From NCBI RefSeq assembly GCF_000006985.1, contig NC_002932.3:1709292-1773291 (forward strand): a stretch of DNA of 64,000 nucleotides. The letters are read 5' to 3'. This DNA comes from Chlorobaculum tepidum TLS. Lineage in GTDB: Bacteria; Bacteroidota; Chlorobiia; Chlorobiales; Chlorobiaceae. A program made the translations under genes and the position numbers. Of the stretch, positions 45,453 to 57,716 are shown piece after piece (position 1 is the first letter of the stretch; each line of letters starts with the position of its first letter). Under the pieces are notes generated by a model, which worked only from the letters and a program-made list of their open reading frames with translations, had not been told where the DNA came from and did no database searches.

Positions 45453-46553
45453 ATGAGCTCACCACAACACGTCATTATCGGCCTTTCGGGCGGCGTCGAT
45501 TCAGCGGTAGCGGCTTGCCTGCTCATCAAGCAAGGCTACCACGTGACCGGGCTGAACATCCGCGTGCTCGATACGCCGGAGGATACTCCCACGCTGGCGC
45601 CGTCGGCAATGCGGATCAGTGACTCGGAGGAGTTCGATTTTCCCGTGTTCACGCTGAACCTGAGCGCGAAGTTCGCCCGCGACGTCGTCGGTTACTTTCA
45701 TGATGACTATCTCGCCGGACGGACGCCGAATCCTTGCATGGTGTGCAACAAGGCGATCAAGTGGTTCGGGCTGTTCGAGGCGATGCGGCTGCTCAGAGCC
45801 GATCTGGTGGCGACCGGCCACTACGCCCGCACGGAACTGCGTGACGCCGTGACGCGCCTTCTCAAGGGCGTCGATCCGGAGAAGGATCAAAGCTATTTTC
45901 TCTGGATGCTGACTCAGGCGGAGCTTGCCAAAACGCTGTTTCCGCTTGGCGGTTATACGAAAGCTGAGGTGCGAGAGCTAGCCCGGTCGTTCGGCGTGCA
46001 TGCGGCGGAAAAAAAGGAGAGTCAGGAGATCTGCTTCGTGCCGCACGACGATTATTGCGCGTATCTGGCGAACGCGATTCCCGGCCTCGAAGCGCGGGTG
46101 GCAGGCGGGGAGATTGTCGATCAGGCGGGTAAGGTGATCGGCCATCACCGCGGCTATCCGTTCTACACCATCGGCCAGCGCCGCGGCCTCGGCGTCTCGA
46201 CCGGCGAGCCGGTGTATGTGACGGAGATCGACGCCGAACACAACCGCATTCATGTTGGCAGTAAAGCTGATCTCGAATGCCGCAGCCTCATCGCCTCCGG
46301 CATGAACTGGATCGGCATCGCCACGCCAGACAAGTCTTTCGAAGCCGAAGCGCGAATCCGCTACCGCGACCGGCAGAGCGCCTGCATGATCGAGCCAATG
46401 GACGATAACCGGGCATGGGTGAGCTTCCGCGAGCCGAAGCAGGGCGTTGCCTGCGGGCAGGCGGTGGTCTTCTACGACGGCGACGAAGTGCTCGGCGGCG
46501 GGATTATCGCCAAGGTGAATCCTGAAGCGCCGCCTCAGAAGATCTTGGGCTAA
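45453..46553 (+). CDS. mnmA: tRNA-specific 2-thiouridylase
   Basis: 366 residues. It transfers sulfur to U34 of tRNA-Lys, -Glu and -Gln. The PP-loop is VIIGLSGGVDSAVAACLL; the nucleophile cysteine is in TPNPCMVCN (about residue 96-99) and the persulfide cysteine in SQEICFVP (about 193). FYTIGQRRGLGV and a C-terminal beta-barrel follow. Full length for the family. Confidence 0.97.
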   Translation: MSSPQHVIIGLSGGVDSAVAACLLIKQGYHVTGLNIRVLDTPEDTPTLAPSAMRISDSEEFDFPVFTLNLSAKFARDVVGYFHDDYLAGRTPNPCMVCNKAIKWFGLFEAMRLLRADLVATGHYARTELRDAVTRLLKGVDPEKDQSYFLWMLTQAELAKTLFPLGGYTKAEVRELARSFGVHAAEKKESQEICFVPHDDYCAYLANAIPGLEARVAGGEIVDQAGKVIGHHRGYPFYTIGQRRGLGVSTGEPVYVTEIDAEHNRIHVGSKADLECRSLIASGMNWIGIATPDKSFEAEARIRYRDRQSACMIEPMDDNRAWVSFREPKQGVACGQAVVFYDGDEVLGGGIIAKVNPEAPPQKILG

Positions 46554-46629
46554 AACCCCATTATTTTTTGTGCTAAATAACCCAGCTTAAAAGCCGGTAC
46601 AATATTGAATGTAAGCGTGATGAATGTCC

Positions 46630-46836
46630 GTCGGGATAAATCCCGACTGAATATGATAGAGTCTATCACTCTCTTCAAGTGATTCAAACGCTTAAACAAT
46701 TGCCCCGGACTTTAGTCCGGGGTTAAAGGACAACCAAAAAATCAGGGCTTCAGCCCAATTTCTTTTTCCAGAGACCTTTTCGACAGGTTATCAACAAACC
46801 ACTACTATATCAGGGCAGAGAAGCAGGTCTGCCCCT
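46630..46836. repeat. Spacer with four short hairpins
   Basis: The 294-base gap between mnmA and the esterase has no supported gene but four inverted repeats: GTCGGGA-TAAA-TCCCGAC (46630-46647), CCCCGGAC-TTTA-GTCCGGGG (46703-46722), GGGCT-TC-AGCCC (46745-46756) and GGGCAGA...TCTGCCC (46813-46834). The first two share a TAAA/TTTA loop, suggesting a family of small palindromes. Confidence 0.75.
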
Positions 46837-46847
46837 ACAGGTTAATC

Positions 46848-47552
46848 ATGTACCGGATTCACAACACCAACCCATTCCCTATGTTCACACGCAATAACGA
46901 CGCTTTTACCTGGCTCGATTACAACCGCAATCCCGATAAAAAGAGTCCGCTGCTCGTGATGCTTCACGGCTACGGGAGCAATGAACGGGACCTCATCATG
47001 CTGGCCCCCACGCTCGACCCCCGGCTTCGCGTCGTGAGCGTGCGCGCGCCGCTCGTGCTCGCTCCGGAGATGTACGGCTGGTTCCCGATCGAGTTCACGC
47101 CGGGCGGCATTACAGTGGATCGCGAGGCGGCGCGGCAGGTGGCCGAAAAACTGGTGACGTTTCTCGAACATCTCATCGAAAAGCTCCAGCCAACCGGCGA
47201 AAAAACCTTCCTCATGGGCTTCAGCCAGGGGTCGGTGATGAGCTACCTGACTGCGTTCCGAAATCCGGAGTTGCTGCATGGCGTGGTCGCCCTCAGCGGG
47301 CAGCTTCCCGATGCGCGTCCCGAGGCTGGGGCCTTACCCGAAGCTCTCGGTGATGTGCCGTTCCTCGTGCAGCACGGGCTGTTCGACGACGTGCTGCCCA
47401 TCGACCGGGGCCGTCAGGCCAATGCGTGGCTCCGCGACAGAATCGCCGACCTCACCTACCGCGAATATCCGATGGCGCACCAGATCAACCAGGCGTCGCT
47501 CGATTTCCTTGCTTCGTGGCTTTCGGAGCGCATCGACCGGGTCGTTTCGTGA
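46848..47552 (+). CDS. Phospholipase/carboxylesterase family hydrolase
   Basis: 234 residues of the alpha/beta hydrolase carboxylesterase-2 family: LLVMLHGYGSNERDL, the nucleophile elbow FLMGFSQGSVMSY (Ser about 126), the acid in QHGLFDDVLPI and the catalytic His in YPMAHQINQ. It cleaves short-chain esters or lysophospholipids; the true substrate is not evident. An internal ATG at 46881 is the alternative start. 88 bases before metH. Confidence 0.9.
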   Translation: MYRIHNTNPFPMFTRNNDAFTWLDYNRNPDKKSPLLVMLHGYGSNERDLIMLAPTLDPRLRVVSVRAPLVLAPEMYGWFPIEFTPGGITVDREAARQVAEKLVTFLEHLIEKLQPTGEKTFLMGFSQGSVMSYLTAFRNPELLHGVVALSGQLPDARPEAGALPEALGDVPFLVQHGLFDDVLPIDRGRQANAWLRDRIADLTYREYPMAHQINQASLDFLASWLSERIDRVVS

Positions 47553-47599
47553 CCCGGTTACCCTTCCGGCGGATGGGGGGATTTGAGCGCTTTTTTGCT

Positions 47600-47606
47600 T
47601 ACCTTG
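47600..47606 (+). promoter_or_regulatory. Putative -10-type box (TACCTTG) before metH
   Basis: TACCTTG fits the TAnnTTtG pattern with one base fewer and lies 34 bases before the metH ATG. The 88-base spacer is too short for a cobalamin or SAM riboswitch, and no such fold was seen. Confidence 0.35.
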
Positions 47607-47640
47607 TAGATCATTTTTTCCAATTTCCAACCGCCGCTGC

Positions 47641-51327
<3,687 letters not shown>

Positions 51328-51346
51328 GGGATTGCCGAAAAAACAG

Positions 51347-51393
51347 AACAGCCGCACGTTTACGATTTATCAAAAAGCGTGCGGCTGTTTTCG
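51347..51393 (+). terminator. Terminator after metH
   Basis: Perfect 12-bp stem AACAGCCGCACG/CGTGCGGCTGTT with a 19-base loop and a run of four T, 19 bases after the metH stop. Confidence 0.85.
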
Positions 51394-51548
51394 TTTACCA
51401 GAGAGTGCCATGCTCCAGCTTGGCATGAGCTGAAGGTCAATATGAGTTGCCTCGAAGAGCTATCGATGAAGGCGATTTCTTAGTGTGTCCAACACGCGAT
51501 ACACCAAGTAAATAGAGCCTGTTCAGCCAAGTATGTCAACAGTCGTTT

Positions 51549-51979
51549 TCATAGAGGCACCAGGGGCACCCTTCCCTCGAATGTAATGGAAAACTGATTG
51601 ATGACCGCCCCCCACCGGTTGCGTAGCGGCATCGTCCATTTTTTGGCAATATTCTGCATGGCAAGATAGATCAAGCTTGATAATCGATTCGTCAGTCGGA
51701 AACGAGCCTTTGGTTTTCAGCACGTTGCGCCTCGAGCGAGCGGCTCTGCCAGGCGCGCACGTTGTCGAGCACTGCGTCGGTCACGCCGCTGCTGATGAGC
51801 GATTCGGAGACTTCGACCTGATAGAGTTCCAACAACATGGCCTGCATGTCGCGGACGCTCATGCCGTGTCCGTTGCGGCTGTTGCCGGTGTTAAGCACGA
51901 TGGGCAGATGCTTGGGATAGCCGAGCTGCCCGATCAGCTCGCCCTGAATGTCCGGGGGCTTGTCTTTCTTTCTGGTCAT
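51549..51979 (-). pseudogene. Gutted IS256-family transposase remnant
   Basis: The N-terminal part from 51979 reads MTRKKDKPPDIQGELIGQLG, then NTGNSRNGHGMSVRDMQAML and LELYQVEVSESLISS, as in IS256 (Mutator) transposases, but NSRNG is joined straight to GMSVRD, skipping the usual intervening region. After WQSRSLEA the frame jumps to LKTKGSFPTDESIIKL, the family C-terminus, so the DDE catalytic core is absent. One extra base then shifts the frame; in the correct frame the end reads IYLAMQNIAKKWTMPLRNRW and GAVINQFSITFEGRVPLVPL, with its stop at 51549. Not functional. Confidence 0.88.
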
Positions 51980-52014
51980 AGTTTTGCTCCTTGTTACATG
52001 AGAGGACACGATGA

Positions 52015-52437
52015 CCCTTTACACACTGCATCTTACAGACCCCGGAAATCCTGTTTTCAGAAAATGGCCCGAGGTTCTTCAACGACCTGTACACCGGCAA
52101 CACCAAACCGTTCCGTGACATCGTCGACGAGCCGCTCGGCAAGGAGTATACTACTAGTATAACCTTCACACCCGTTCATAAAAACGGTTACGACCTTGTG
52201 CTGATCTCGTTCCCGGAACCGCGTTTCGAGGCGCTCAGCATTCAGGCTGCTCTGGTAAAAATGGGAGGGAAGTACCGCTTCATCACTCTCGAAAATTTCA
52301 GCGATACAGCAACAAGCAGCTCGAAAACCGTCATGGGTAAACTGACAGCGGATAACGGGCACATGAATCTTGGGTCGAAAAACTACGACGACCTCAATTC
52401 ATTCCAGAACGACCCTGACAAGCTCCTGAGCCTGTAA
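52015..52437 (+). pseudogene. 5'-truncated gene of unknown family
   Basis: A 141-codon frame opens right after a stop at 52012 with no start codon near the beginning; it reads NGPRFFNDLYTGNTKPFRDI then VDEPLGKEYTTSITFTPVHK and continues as ordinary soluble protein (ISFPEPRFEALSIQAALVKM). The only in-frame start is a GTG at 52198 without a ribosome-binding site. It begins next to the IS256 remnant, so its 5' part was probably lost with that insertion. Family not recognised. Confidence 0.6.
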
Positions 52438-52533
52438 AGCAAGCGGGCGCTTGTGTGTCACAGTCTATCCTGCAGAAAAATCGATTTCGATCCGGACACA
52501 ATTCATCCCTCCGTTTCGTTCGATAAAAAGGAT

Positions 52534-52902
52534 TTACTTCGCGAAAGTCTCCTTGAGGTTCGAGATGTAGCGATCGATCTTCTGGATGAAGGCGAATTCG
52601 ATCTGCCAGTTACCTTCGACCCGCGCATTGCCCTCGCCCTCGACAGGCACCCAGGCCACGCTCATCGTCACGCGATCGCTACGATAGGTGCAAGCGTAGA
52701 TGGTCTGTTTGAGAGTGTGGCCACCGATGGCATTTTTTTCCATGATCCAGCGGAAGGCATTGCTGCCAAGCGGTTCAAGCTTTTCGACATCGGGAAAATA
52801 TGAAGCGGAGCGGGGCACATCGGAAAGAAGAGCGAAAACCTTCTCTGGCAAGGTTGAAGTCTCGAACTGCTTCGAGACTTCAATGGTAACGGTAAATGGC
52901 AT
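52534..52902 (-). CDS. SRPBCC (START-like) family protein
   Basis: 122 residues matching the small polyketide-cyclase/coenzyme Q-binding fold: N-terminal strand FTVTIEVSKQFETSTLPEKV, FALLSDVPRSASYFPDVEKL (V-W/L-x-x-x-x-D-x-x-x-x-x-x-x-P), and a C-terminal helix FAFIQKIDRYISNLKETFAK. These domains bind a hydrophobic ligand; which one is unknown. It lies 34 bases downstream of the L,D-transpeptidase gene. Confidence 0.8.
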   Translation of the reverse strand: MPFTVTIEVSKQFETSTLPEKVFALLSDVPRSASYFPDVEKLEPLGSNAFRWIMEKNAIGGHTLKQTIYACTYRSDRVTMSVAWVPVEGEGNARVEGNWQIEFAFIQKIDRYISNLKETFAK

Positions 52903-52935
52903 GGGGGCGATGGCTTGAGGTTCCGGGCAAACAGG

Positions 52936-54651
52936 CTATCGCGTGGCCTCCTCTACACTACGGCCCCATTGGTTGCTGTTAAGGGCATCGAGCAACTTTT
53001 TGTCTCTGTCATAGATGTCATTCCTGAAGCCAATTTTGTTTCCATCGGCAAAAGCGGTCTGGTAAAAGAAATAGACCGGGACCTTGACTGTAAGAGGTAT
53101 CGTGCGCGTCTTACCAGTATTGATAGCGGCCTCGATCTTCGATAGGCTCCAATTTTTGGAATCACGCATCAGCTGCTCGGCAAGTTCGTAAGGCCGGTCA
53201 ACCCTGACGCATCCGTGGCTGTAAGCCCGCATGCTGCGTTCAAACAACGGCTTGGTCGGCGTGTCGTGCATGTAGACCATGAAACGGTTGGGCATGTTGA
53301 ACTTGATTCTGCCCAGCGAGCCGTCATCACCCGAAGCCTGAACCAGCCGGTACGGGAATCCACCATCACTGTACCAGTTGACCCGGGACGGATCAACCGG
53401 TTTGCCATTGCTGTCCACAACAGTCAACTGGTGCTTTGCGAGGTAGCCGATATCCTTCCTGATCGCCGGAATGGCCTCCTTCGACAGAATACCCGGAGGA
53501 ATCACCCAGTGGGGATTGAAAGTGACAGATTGTATTTGGGCGGCAAAAATCGGTGTCTGTGTATCGGGCTTTCCGACGATAACCCGCGACTTCCAGCGAA
53601 CCTCGTTATCCTTGACATATTTGAGCGAAAATGCCGGGATGTTCACCATCACATACGTGCCGCCCAGAATACCGCCATACCAGCGCTCCCGTTCGAGATT
53701 CACACGAATCTGATCGGCCCGCAATTCGGCAGGATAGTTCATGGCATTAAGAGTTTCAAGGCCTATGATGCCGTCAGCTGACAGTCCGTGACTTTGCTGA
53801 AAGGCCAGCACGGCATCGAACAGCTCCTGGGTGTAAACCTGATCGGAAGGCACAGGAGCAGCGGAGGATAGGGAACTGTCTGCCGGGGCGACAAGCTTAT
53901 CGGCCGCAAGGTCACCCGACAGGATGAGACGCTGGCGGATAAGCGGCATACGCTTATCGACCTGGCCGACTTTTTCAATATTGGGCCCCTGGTATACCGG
54001 CTGCCATCCGCCGTTTTCAGCGATCTTCCGGTAGCGTAAAAGATTTTTGCGCAGAAGCACATACTCGGGCGACGGGTTCCTCAACACCGAGATCATCTCG
54101 GGAAACTTGCTCCCCATGACCGCTGTCATCAGCATCTGGTCATAGTTCGCGGCTGGCTTTGGGACCGGGAGGTTCCAGTTCGAATCGAGCGCCCTGGGCA
54201 TAACCTTGCCCGAGCGCAGGTGCGACATCAGCGAAAACAGGGCGTCGGTCATCAAAAGATCGGCCTTCGCTTTCAATGCCGGCGATCCGGGAGGATTTGC
54301 CGCAAATTCCTTGATCTGGTCGTAATGGTAATCGGAGGGATTGAGCCCGTCACTTTCACACTCGCCGACAAGCTCAACAAGGCGGGCAATAGCCTTGCGA
54401 TTGGTCCATGCGACACGATAATCCAGTGCTTTGTAAAACCGCTGCAACTGACCATCAATTTCAATGCGGCCAGAAGAGGAAGAGGCATCCAGACGGTCGA
54501 GACGGTCGAGATAACTCTTCAGATACGTCTTGACCGCCTGGTCAGGAAGTTCACGAGAGGCAGTGTTTTCAGCGGCGTAGGCCTGAAGCGGCAATACCAT
54601 GCTGATGACCGGCATCAGCGCGAACCAGAGCAATACAAAAGGAACCATCAA
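52936..54651 (-). CDS. YcbB/LdtD-type murein L,D-transpeptidase
   Basis: 571 residues with an N-terminal signal peptide (about 1-27, ending LQAYAAE). In order: a scaffold/capping region, a peptidoglycan-binding domain (FDAVLAFQQSHGLSADGIIG, about 275-300) and a YkuD catalytic domain with YSHGCVRVDRPYELAEQLM (S-H-G-C-x-R; catalytic Cys about 500). It makes 3-3 crosslinks or anchors proteins to murein in the periplasm. Spaced 12 bases after the second transpeptidase gene, so the two form an operon. Confidence 0.93.
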   Translation of the reverse strand: MMVPFVLLWFALMPVISMVLPLQAYAAENTASRELPDQAVKTYLKSYLDRLDRLDASSSSGRIEIDGQLQRFYKALDYRVAWTNRKAIARLVELVGECESDGLNPSDYHYDQIKEFAANPPGSPALKAKADLLMTDALFSLMSHLRSGKVMPRALDSNWNLPVPKPAANYDQMLMTAVMGSKFPEMISVLRNPSPEYVLLRKNLLRYRKIAENGGWQPVYQGPNIEKVGQVDKRMPLIRQRLILSGDLAADKLVAPADSSLSSAAPVPSDQVYTQELFDAVLAFQQSHGLSADGIIGLETLNAMNYPAELRADQIRVNLERERWYGGILGGTYVMVNIPAFSLKYVKDNEVRWKSRVIVGKPDTQTPIFAAQIQSVTFNPHWVIPPGILSKEAIPAIRKDIGYLAKHQLTVVDSNGKPVDPSRVNWYSDGGFPYRLVQASGDDGSLGRIKFNMPNRFMVYMHDTPTKPLFERSMRAYSHGCVRVDRPYELAEQLMRDSKNWSLSKIEAAINTGKTRTIPLTVKVPVYFFYQTAFADGNKIGFRNDIYDRDKKLLDALNSNQWGRSVEEATR

Positions 54652-54663
54652 TAAATTTTAAGC

Positions 54664-55389
54664 TTATGCAGGATTTTTACTCTTCCCGCTGCCAAGCGCA
54701 AGTTTGGGATTGAGTACAACAGAACGGGAAGCATAGTCCTCCCCTTGGTGATAAATGAAGAGGCAGGTGCCGTCCTTGATCAGATCGATCACCTCCCGAC
54801 ACTGATCCATCGACAATGCAGGGCACCCCAGGCTGCGGCCAAGACGACCTTTTTGCCGTATATACTCTTCTGAAACATAATCCGCACCGTGGATCACGAT
54901 GCCTCTCTGTTCGGCTTTGTCGTTGATTCCCTGATCGAGACCTTTCAGCACAAGGGAGTAACCGTTATTGCCGATGTAGGTATTTTCGGTCAGATAGAAT
55001 CCGAGACTGCTCTTGTTCGAACCGGGTTGATTAGAGAAACTGGTCGCCATGATATCACCGCTCCCTCTGCCGTGGGCAACAAGCGCAGTCTGAATGACGG
55101 TTCCGCTATTGATATCGATGATGAAAAGACGTTTACAGTCAGAAGGTTTGTCGAAATCGATGAGCGTGATGAGGCCTTCACGGCGGATAAGCCCCTGGCG
55201 TTTCAGATTGAAATAGCCCTGCAGGGCAAGTCGAAGGGCTTGTGGATCAATGTCGCTGTTCTGTTCGATGGAGTTGATGGCCAAAGACATTCGCCGGGCT
55301 ATCGGCTGGTCATCAAGGGTAACTGAGCGGCTGGTCGCAGGCAAAGCCATGAACAGCATCAGCGTCAATGCGATTCCTCTTTTTTTCAT
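54664..55389 (-). CDS. Second L,D-transpeptidase (YkuD_2-type catalytic domain)
   Basis: 241 residues with a signal peptide (MKKRGIALTLMLFMALPATS). The catalytic part is IVIHGADYVSEEYIRQ...GRSLGCPALS, the S-x-G-C-P-A variant of the YkuD motif typical of the PF13645 group, and VAHGRGSGDIMATSFSNQPG upstream matches that group. ATG 55389 is preferred over a slightly longer start. It likely modifies murein together with the neighbouring YcbB-type enzyme. Confidence 0.9.
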   Translation of the reverse strand: MKKRGIALTLMLFMALPATSRSVTLDDQPIARRMSLAINSIEQNSDIDPQALRLALQGYFNLKRQGLIRREGLITLIDFDKPSDCKRLFIIDINSGTVIQTALVAHGRGSGDIMATSFSNQPGSNKSSLGFYLTENTYIGNNGYSLVLKGLDQGINDKAEQRGIVIHGADYVSEEYIRQKGRLGRSLGCPALSMDQCREVIDLIKDGTCLFIYHQGEDYASRSVVLNPKLALGSGKSKNPA

Positions 55390-55613
55390 ACACATGTTCC
55401 TCATAGCGCAGGAAATGAGCCCGCGTCATAGTGATCGTTGAGTCGTTTCATAAAGCCGGCGACAAACAGACAGGAAAGGAAGGAATAGATCATGCTTCTG
55501 CGCTGTGGCCGTGCATGAGAAGTCCGCTGGCTTTTTTATAATAATCAGCAAAGATAAAGCTTTTTTCGTTGCGACAAAAAAGTCAGCCCGCATAAAGCCG
55601 TCCGGCGCGCCAT

Positions 55614-56201
55614 TCAGCGCCGGATGCCCGGATGGCTCTGAAACTGCACTTCAGCATCAGCAATGCGGGAGTTCAGCCTGATCCGCAGCCTTGCAGGCCA
55701 CCAGTTGAACATGAGAATGCTCAGTGACTCCCAGATCGACACCCAGGACGCAATGGTCACGCCCTCGACCAGCACCCGTTCGTAAACGAGCTGCCGCACC
55801 TCCGGAATCATGCTCCCGCCAAACCATAACGAAAAAAAAAGCAGCGCCATGCCGGAAAGAAAAAAGAGCAGGGATTTCCTCAGCAGCTGCTGCATCGAGG
55901 CCGACTCCAGTCCGCGCTGGTAGATAAAGAATTTTTTCAAACTCGTCCTGATACGCTCCTGAAGCTCGGCGGACGGAACAGCATCGAGCGTAATGCGGAT
56001 GATGAAATCGACCCGACCTATTTCACGCACGCAGTCAAACAGGTAAGCGGCGAGTTCCTCGTCGAGGTCTTTGCGGTGAAACGGCGCCTGCTTGTCGAAA
56101 TCCTCGTACAGCTCCTCCACCTTCGACGCATAGACGTCGATGACGACGCGGCCGTCATCCAGACGGTCGTAGCGCTCAAGGATGTCCTTTTTCATAGCCA
56201 T
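55614..56201 (-). CDS. Two-TM protein of unknown function
   Basis: 195 residues. An acidic/basic N-terminal soluble part of about 105 residues (RVVIDVYASKVEELYEDFDK; DEELAAYLFDCVREIGRVDF) is followed by two membrane helices (LLFFLSGMALLFFSLWFGGS; ITIASWVSIWESLSILMFNW-like, about 150-170) and a short charged tail. No family recognised. It could begin at 56201 or 56195. Between cell-wall genes, but there is no direct evidence of a role there. The 224 bases before it (55390-55613) hold no clear feature. Confidence 0.75.
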   Translation of the reverse strand: MAMKKDILERYDRLDDGRVVIDVYASKVEELYEDFDKQAPFHRKDLDEELAAYLFDCVREIGRVDFIIRITLDAVPSAELQERIRTSLKKFFIYQRGLESASMQQLLRKSLLFFLSGMALLFFSLWFGGSMIPEVRQLVYERVLVEGVTIASWVSIWESLSILMFNWWPARLRIRLNSRIADAEVQFQSHPGIRR

Positions 56202-56285
56202 CGCGCATCATGGTGGTGAAAACCGTTGCCGCGCTTTGTATCGAATGGAAAGAGCGGATCTCCGCCGCCCCCTCCCCTTCTTGCC

Positions 56286-57020
56286 TTACTTCCCGCTTCC
56301 CGAAACGAACTGCCAGCGGGAGCTGACCGACACCGTGAGTTTCTGCTCGCCCGGCTCGACGTCGGTAGGCGCCGGAGCCGCCTTGAACCCTTCGGCCATC
56401 GCAAAGCGCATCACAGGATAGTCGGATTGCGGCTGACCGTACTGAAGCTCCAGAGGCTGGCCAAGACGCCCGCCAGCGGCGCGAGCCATCACCTCGGCAT
56501 CATGCTTTGCACTCTTCACGGCATTTTCCAGCGCCTGTGTGCGGAGGCTCTCGAATCTGGAGGAGGAGTAGCTGAGTCCATCGACCGTACCAGATCCCGC
56601 GCCGACCACCGCGTCGATCGCGCCGCCAAGCTTGCCGAGATCACGCACCACAACCCTGACGACATGCCGGGCCTTGTATCCCTTGAACTCCCTTTTACCA
56701 TTCGCACTGTTCCATTCCCACTCGGGGCTCACCGTGTAACTTGTCGAAGAGGCGTCAGCAGAAGAAATCCCGACCTTGCGCAACGCTTGCTGGAGCGAAC
56801 TCCAGAGCGTTGCGACCTTTGCCGCGGCTTTGGCCGCATCCTTGTCGGTCGATTCAACTGTCGTCGTGAATTCAGCCGTATCAGGATTGTAAGTCACCGT
56901 GCTCGATGCCGAAACCGAAATACCGGTCTCACCTGCCTGAAGCGAAGCAGCGGGAAGGCTGCTCCCCAGCAACGCCAACGTCATGATCGTCACTCTCCGG
57001 AAACCAGAATATCCGTTCAT
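56286..57020 (-). CDS. SIMPL domain (DUF541) periplasmic protein
   Basis: 244 residues with a signal peptide (IMTLALLGSSLPAASLQAGE). The SIMPL pattern is visible: ISVSASSTVTYNPDTAEFTT, KVATLWSSLQQALRKVGISS, GYKARHVVRVVVRDLGKLGG and an Ala-rich helix ALENAVKSAKHDAEVMARAA followed by G-x-P. Family members are periplasmic or outer-membrane proteins; function poorly defined. Start 57020 has a good GGAG site 6 bases upstream. Confidence 0.92.
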   Translation of the reverse strand: MNGYSGFRRVTIMTLALLGSSLPAASLQAGETGISVSASSTVTYNPDTAEFTTTVESTDKDAAKAAAKVATLWSSLQQALRKVGISSADASSTSYTVSPEWEWNSANGKREFKGYKARHVVRVVVRDLGKLGGAIDAVVGAGSGTVDGLSYSSSRFESLRTQALENAVKSAKHDAEVMARAAGGRLGQPLELQYGQPQSDYPVMRFAMAEGFKAAPAPTDVEPGEQKLTVSVSSRWQFVSGSGK

Positions 57021-57086
57021 ATCAATCTCCTTTCTGATCGTTGAAAAACAAGGTTCGGGAAAAGATAACACCGCCACCGGGAAAGC

Positions 57087-57716
57087 TCAAGCGCACACTT
57101 CATCAACGCAGAACCGCTGGGTGCTGAACTTGCTGAGAAATGCCGCCACTGATGCGTCCGGTCGCTCGACCATTACCGCACCATCTTGCCACGGGCCGTT
57201 CTCCGCTGCCCACCGGCTGCCAGGCGGGTCGCCCTGGTTCTGATGGATATTGTGTACCCCCTTGCCGTTGCGAAACGGCTCGCCGAAGACAAAGATTCTG
57301 CGCCCGCACCGCAGCAGCGGTTCGAGGTCGCGAAACGCATCGTGCCCGTTACCATACTTCCAGCAATACTTGCCCGCCGACGCTTCGCGCCCGGCGCGGA
57401 CACACTCCTTCGATGGGCCGAGCCATTCGCTCCGGTAGTAATCGAGAGCTCCCGAAGCTTCGTCCATGGCAAGGCTGTGCCACCCGTCCTCGCACGCTTT
57501 CAGTGCTTGCGACTGCATCTGTGGCAAATCGACGACCTTCCACTGAATGCCGTCGCGGTGATGCTTGCTGTCCAGATCCACCACACAGCGATAGACGGCA
57601 GCCCGCGCCCGCACCAGAAGCGAACAGTGATAGTAGTGCGATTCATCCTGACGGTTATCGCAGCTATACCGGAGCAGCGACCCCGCAAGAACACCATAAC
57701 CGTCAAACAGTGGCAT
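57087..57716 (-). CDS. DUF2278 (YukJ-like) family protein
   Basis: 209 residues fitting the DUF2278 pattern: GYGVLAGSLLRYSCDNRQDE, a strand with SHYYHCSLLVRARAAVYRC, SALDYYRSEWLG-type segment (GALDYYRSEWLG), RIFVFGEPFRNGKGVHNIHQ, NQGDP and ENGPWQDGAVMVERPD. The role is unknown; some relatives sit near nuclease or phage-type genes. No signal peptide. Diverges from tkt across a 196-base spacer. Confidence 0.85.
   Translation of the reverse strand: MPLFDGYGVLAGSLLRYSCDNRQDESHYYHCSLLVRARAAVYRCVVDLDSKHHRDGIQWKVVDLPQMQSQALKACEDGWHSLAMDEASGALDYYRSEWLGPSKECVRAGREASAGKYCWKYGNGHDAFRDLEPLLRCGRRIFVFGEPFRNGKGVHNIHQNQGDPPGSRWAAENGPWQDGAVMVERPDASVAAFLSKFSTQRFCVDEVCA

Noticed and set aside
46630-46836. Hairpin series considered as a CRISPR array
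   Set aside because: The stems differ in sequence and length and are not spaced as direct repeats with unique spacers; no cas gene is near.
47553-47640. Possible cobalamin or SAM riboswitch before metH
   Set aside because: The spacer is only 88 bases and lacks the conserved boxes or folds of those riboswitches; a plain promoter is enough.
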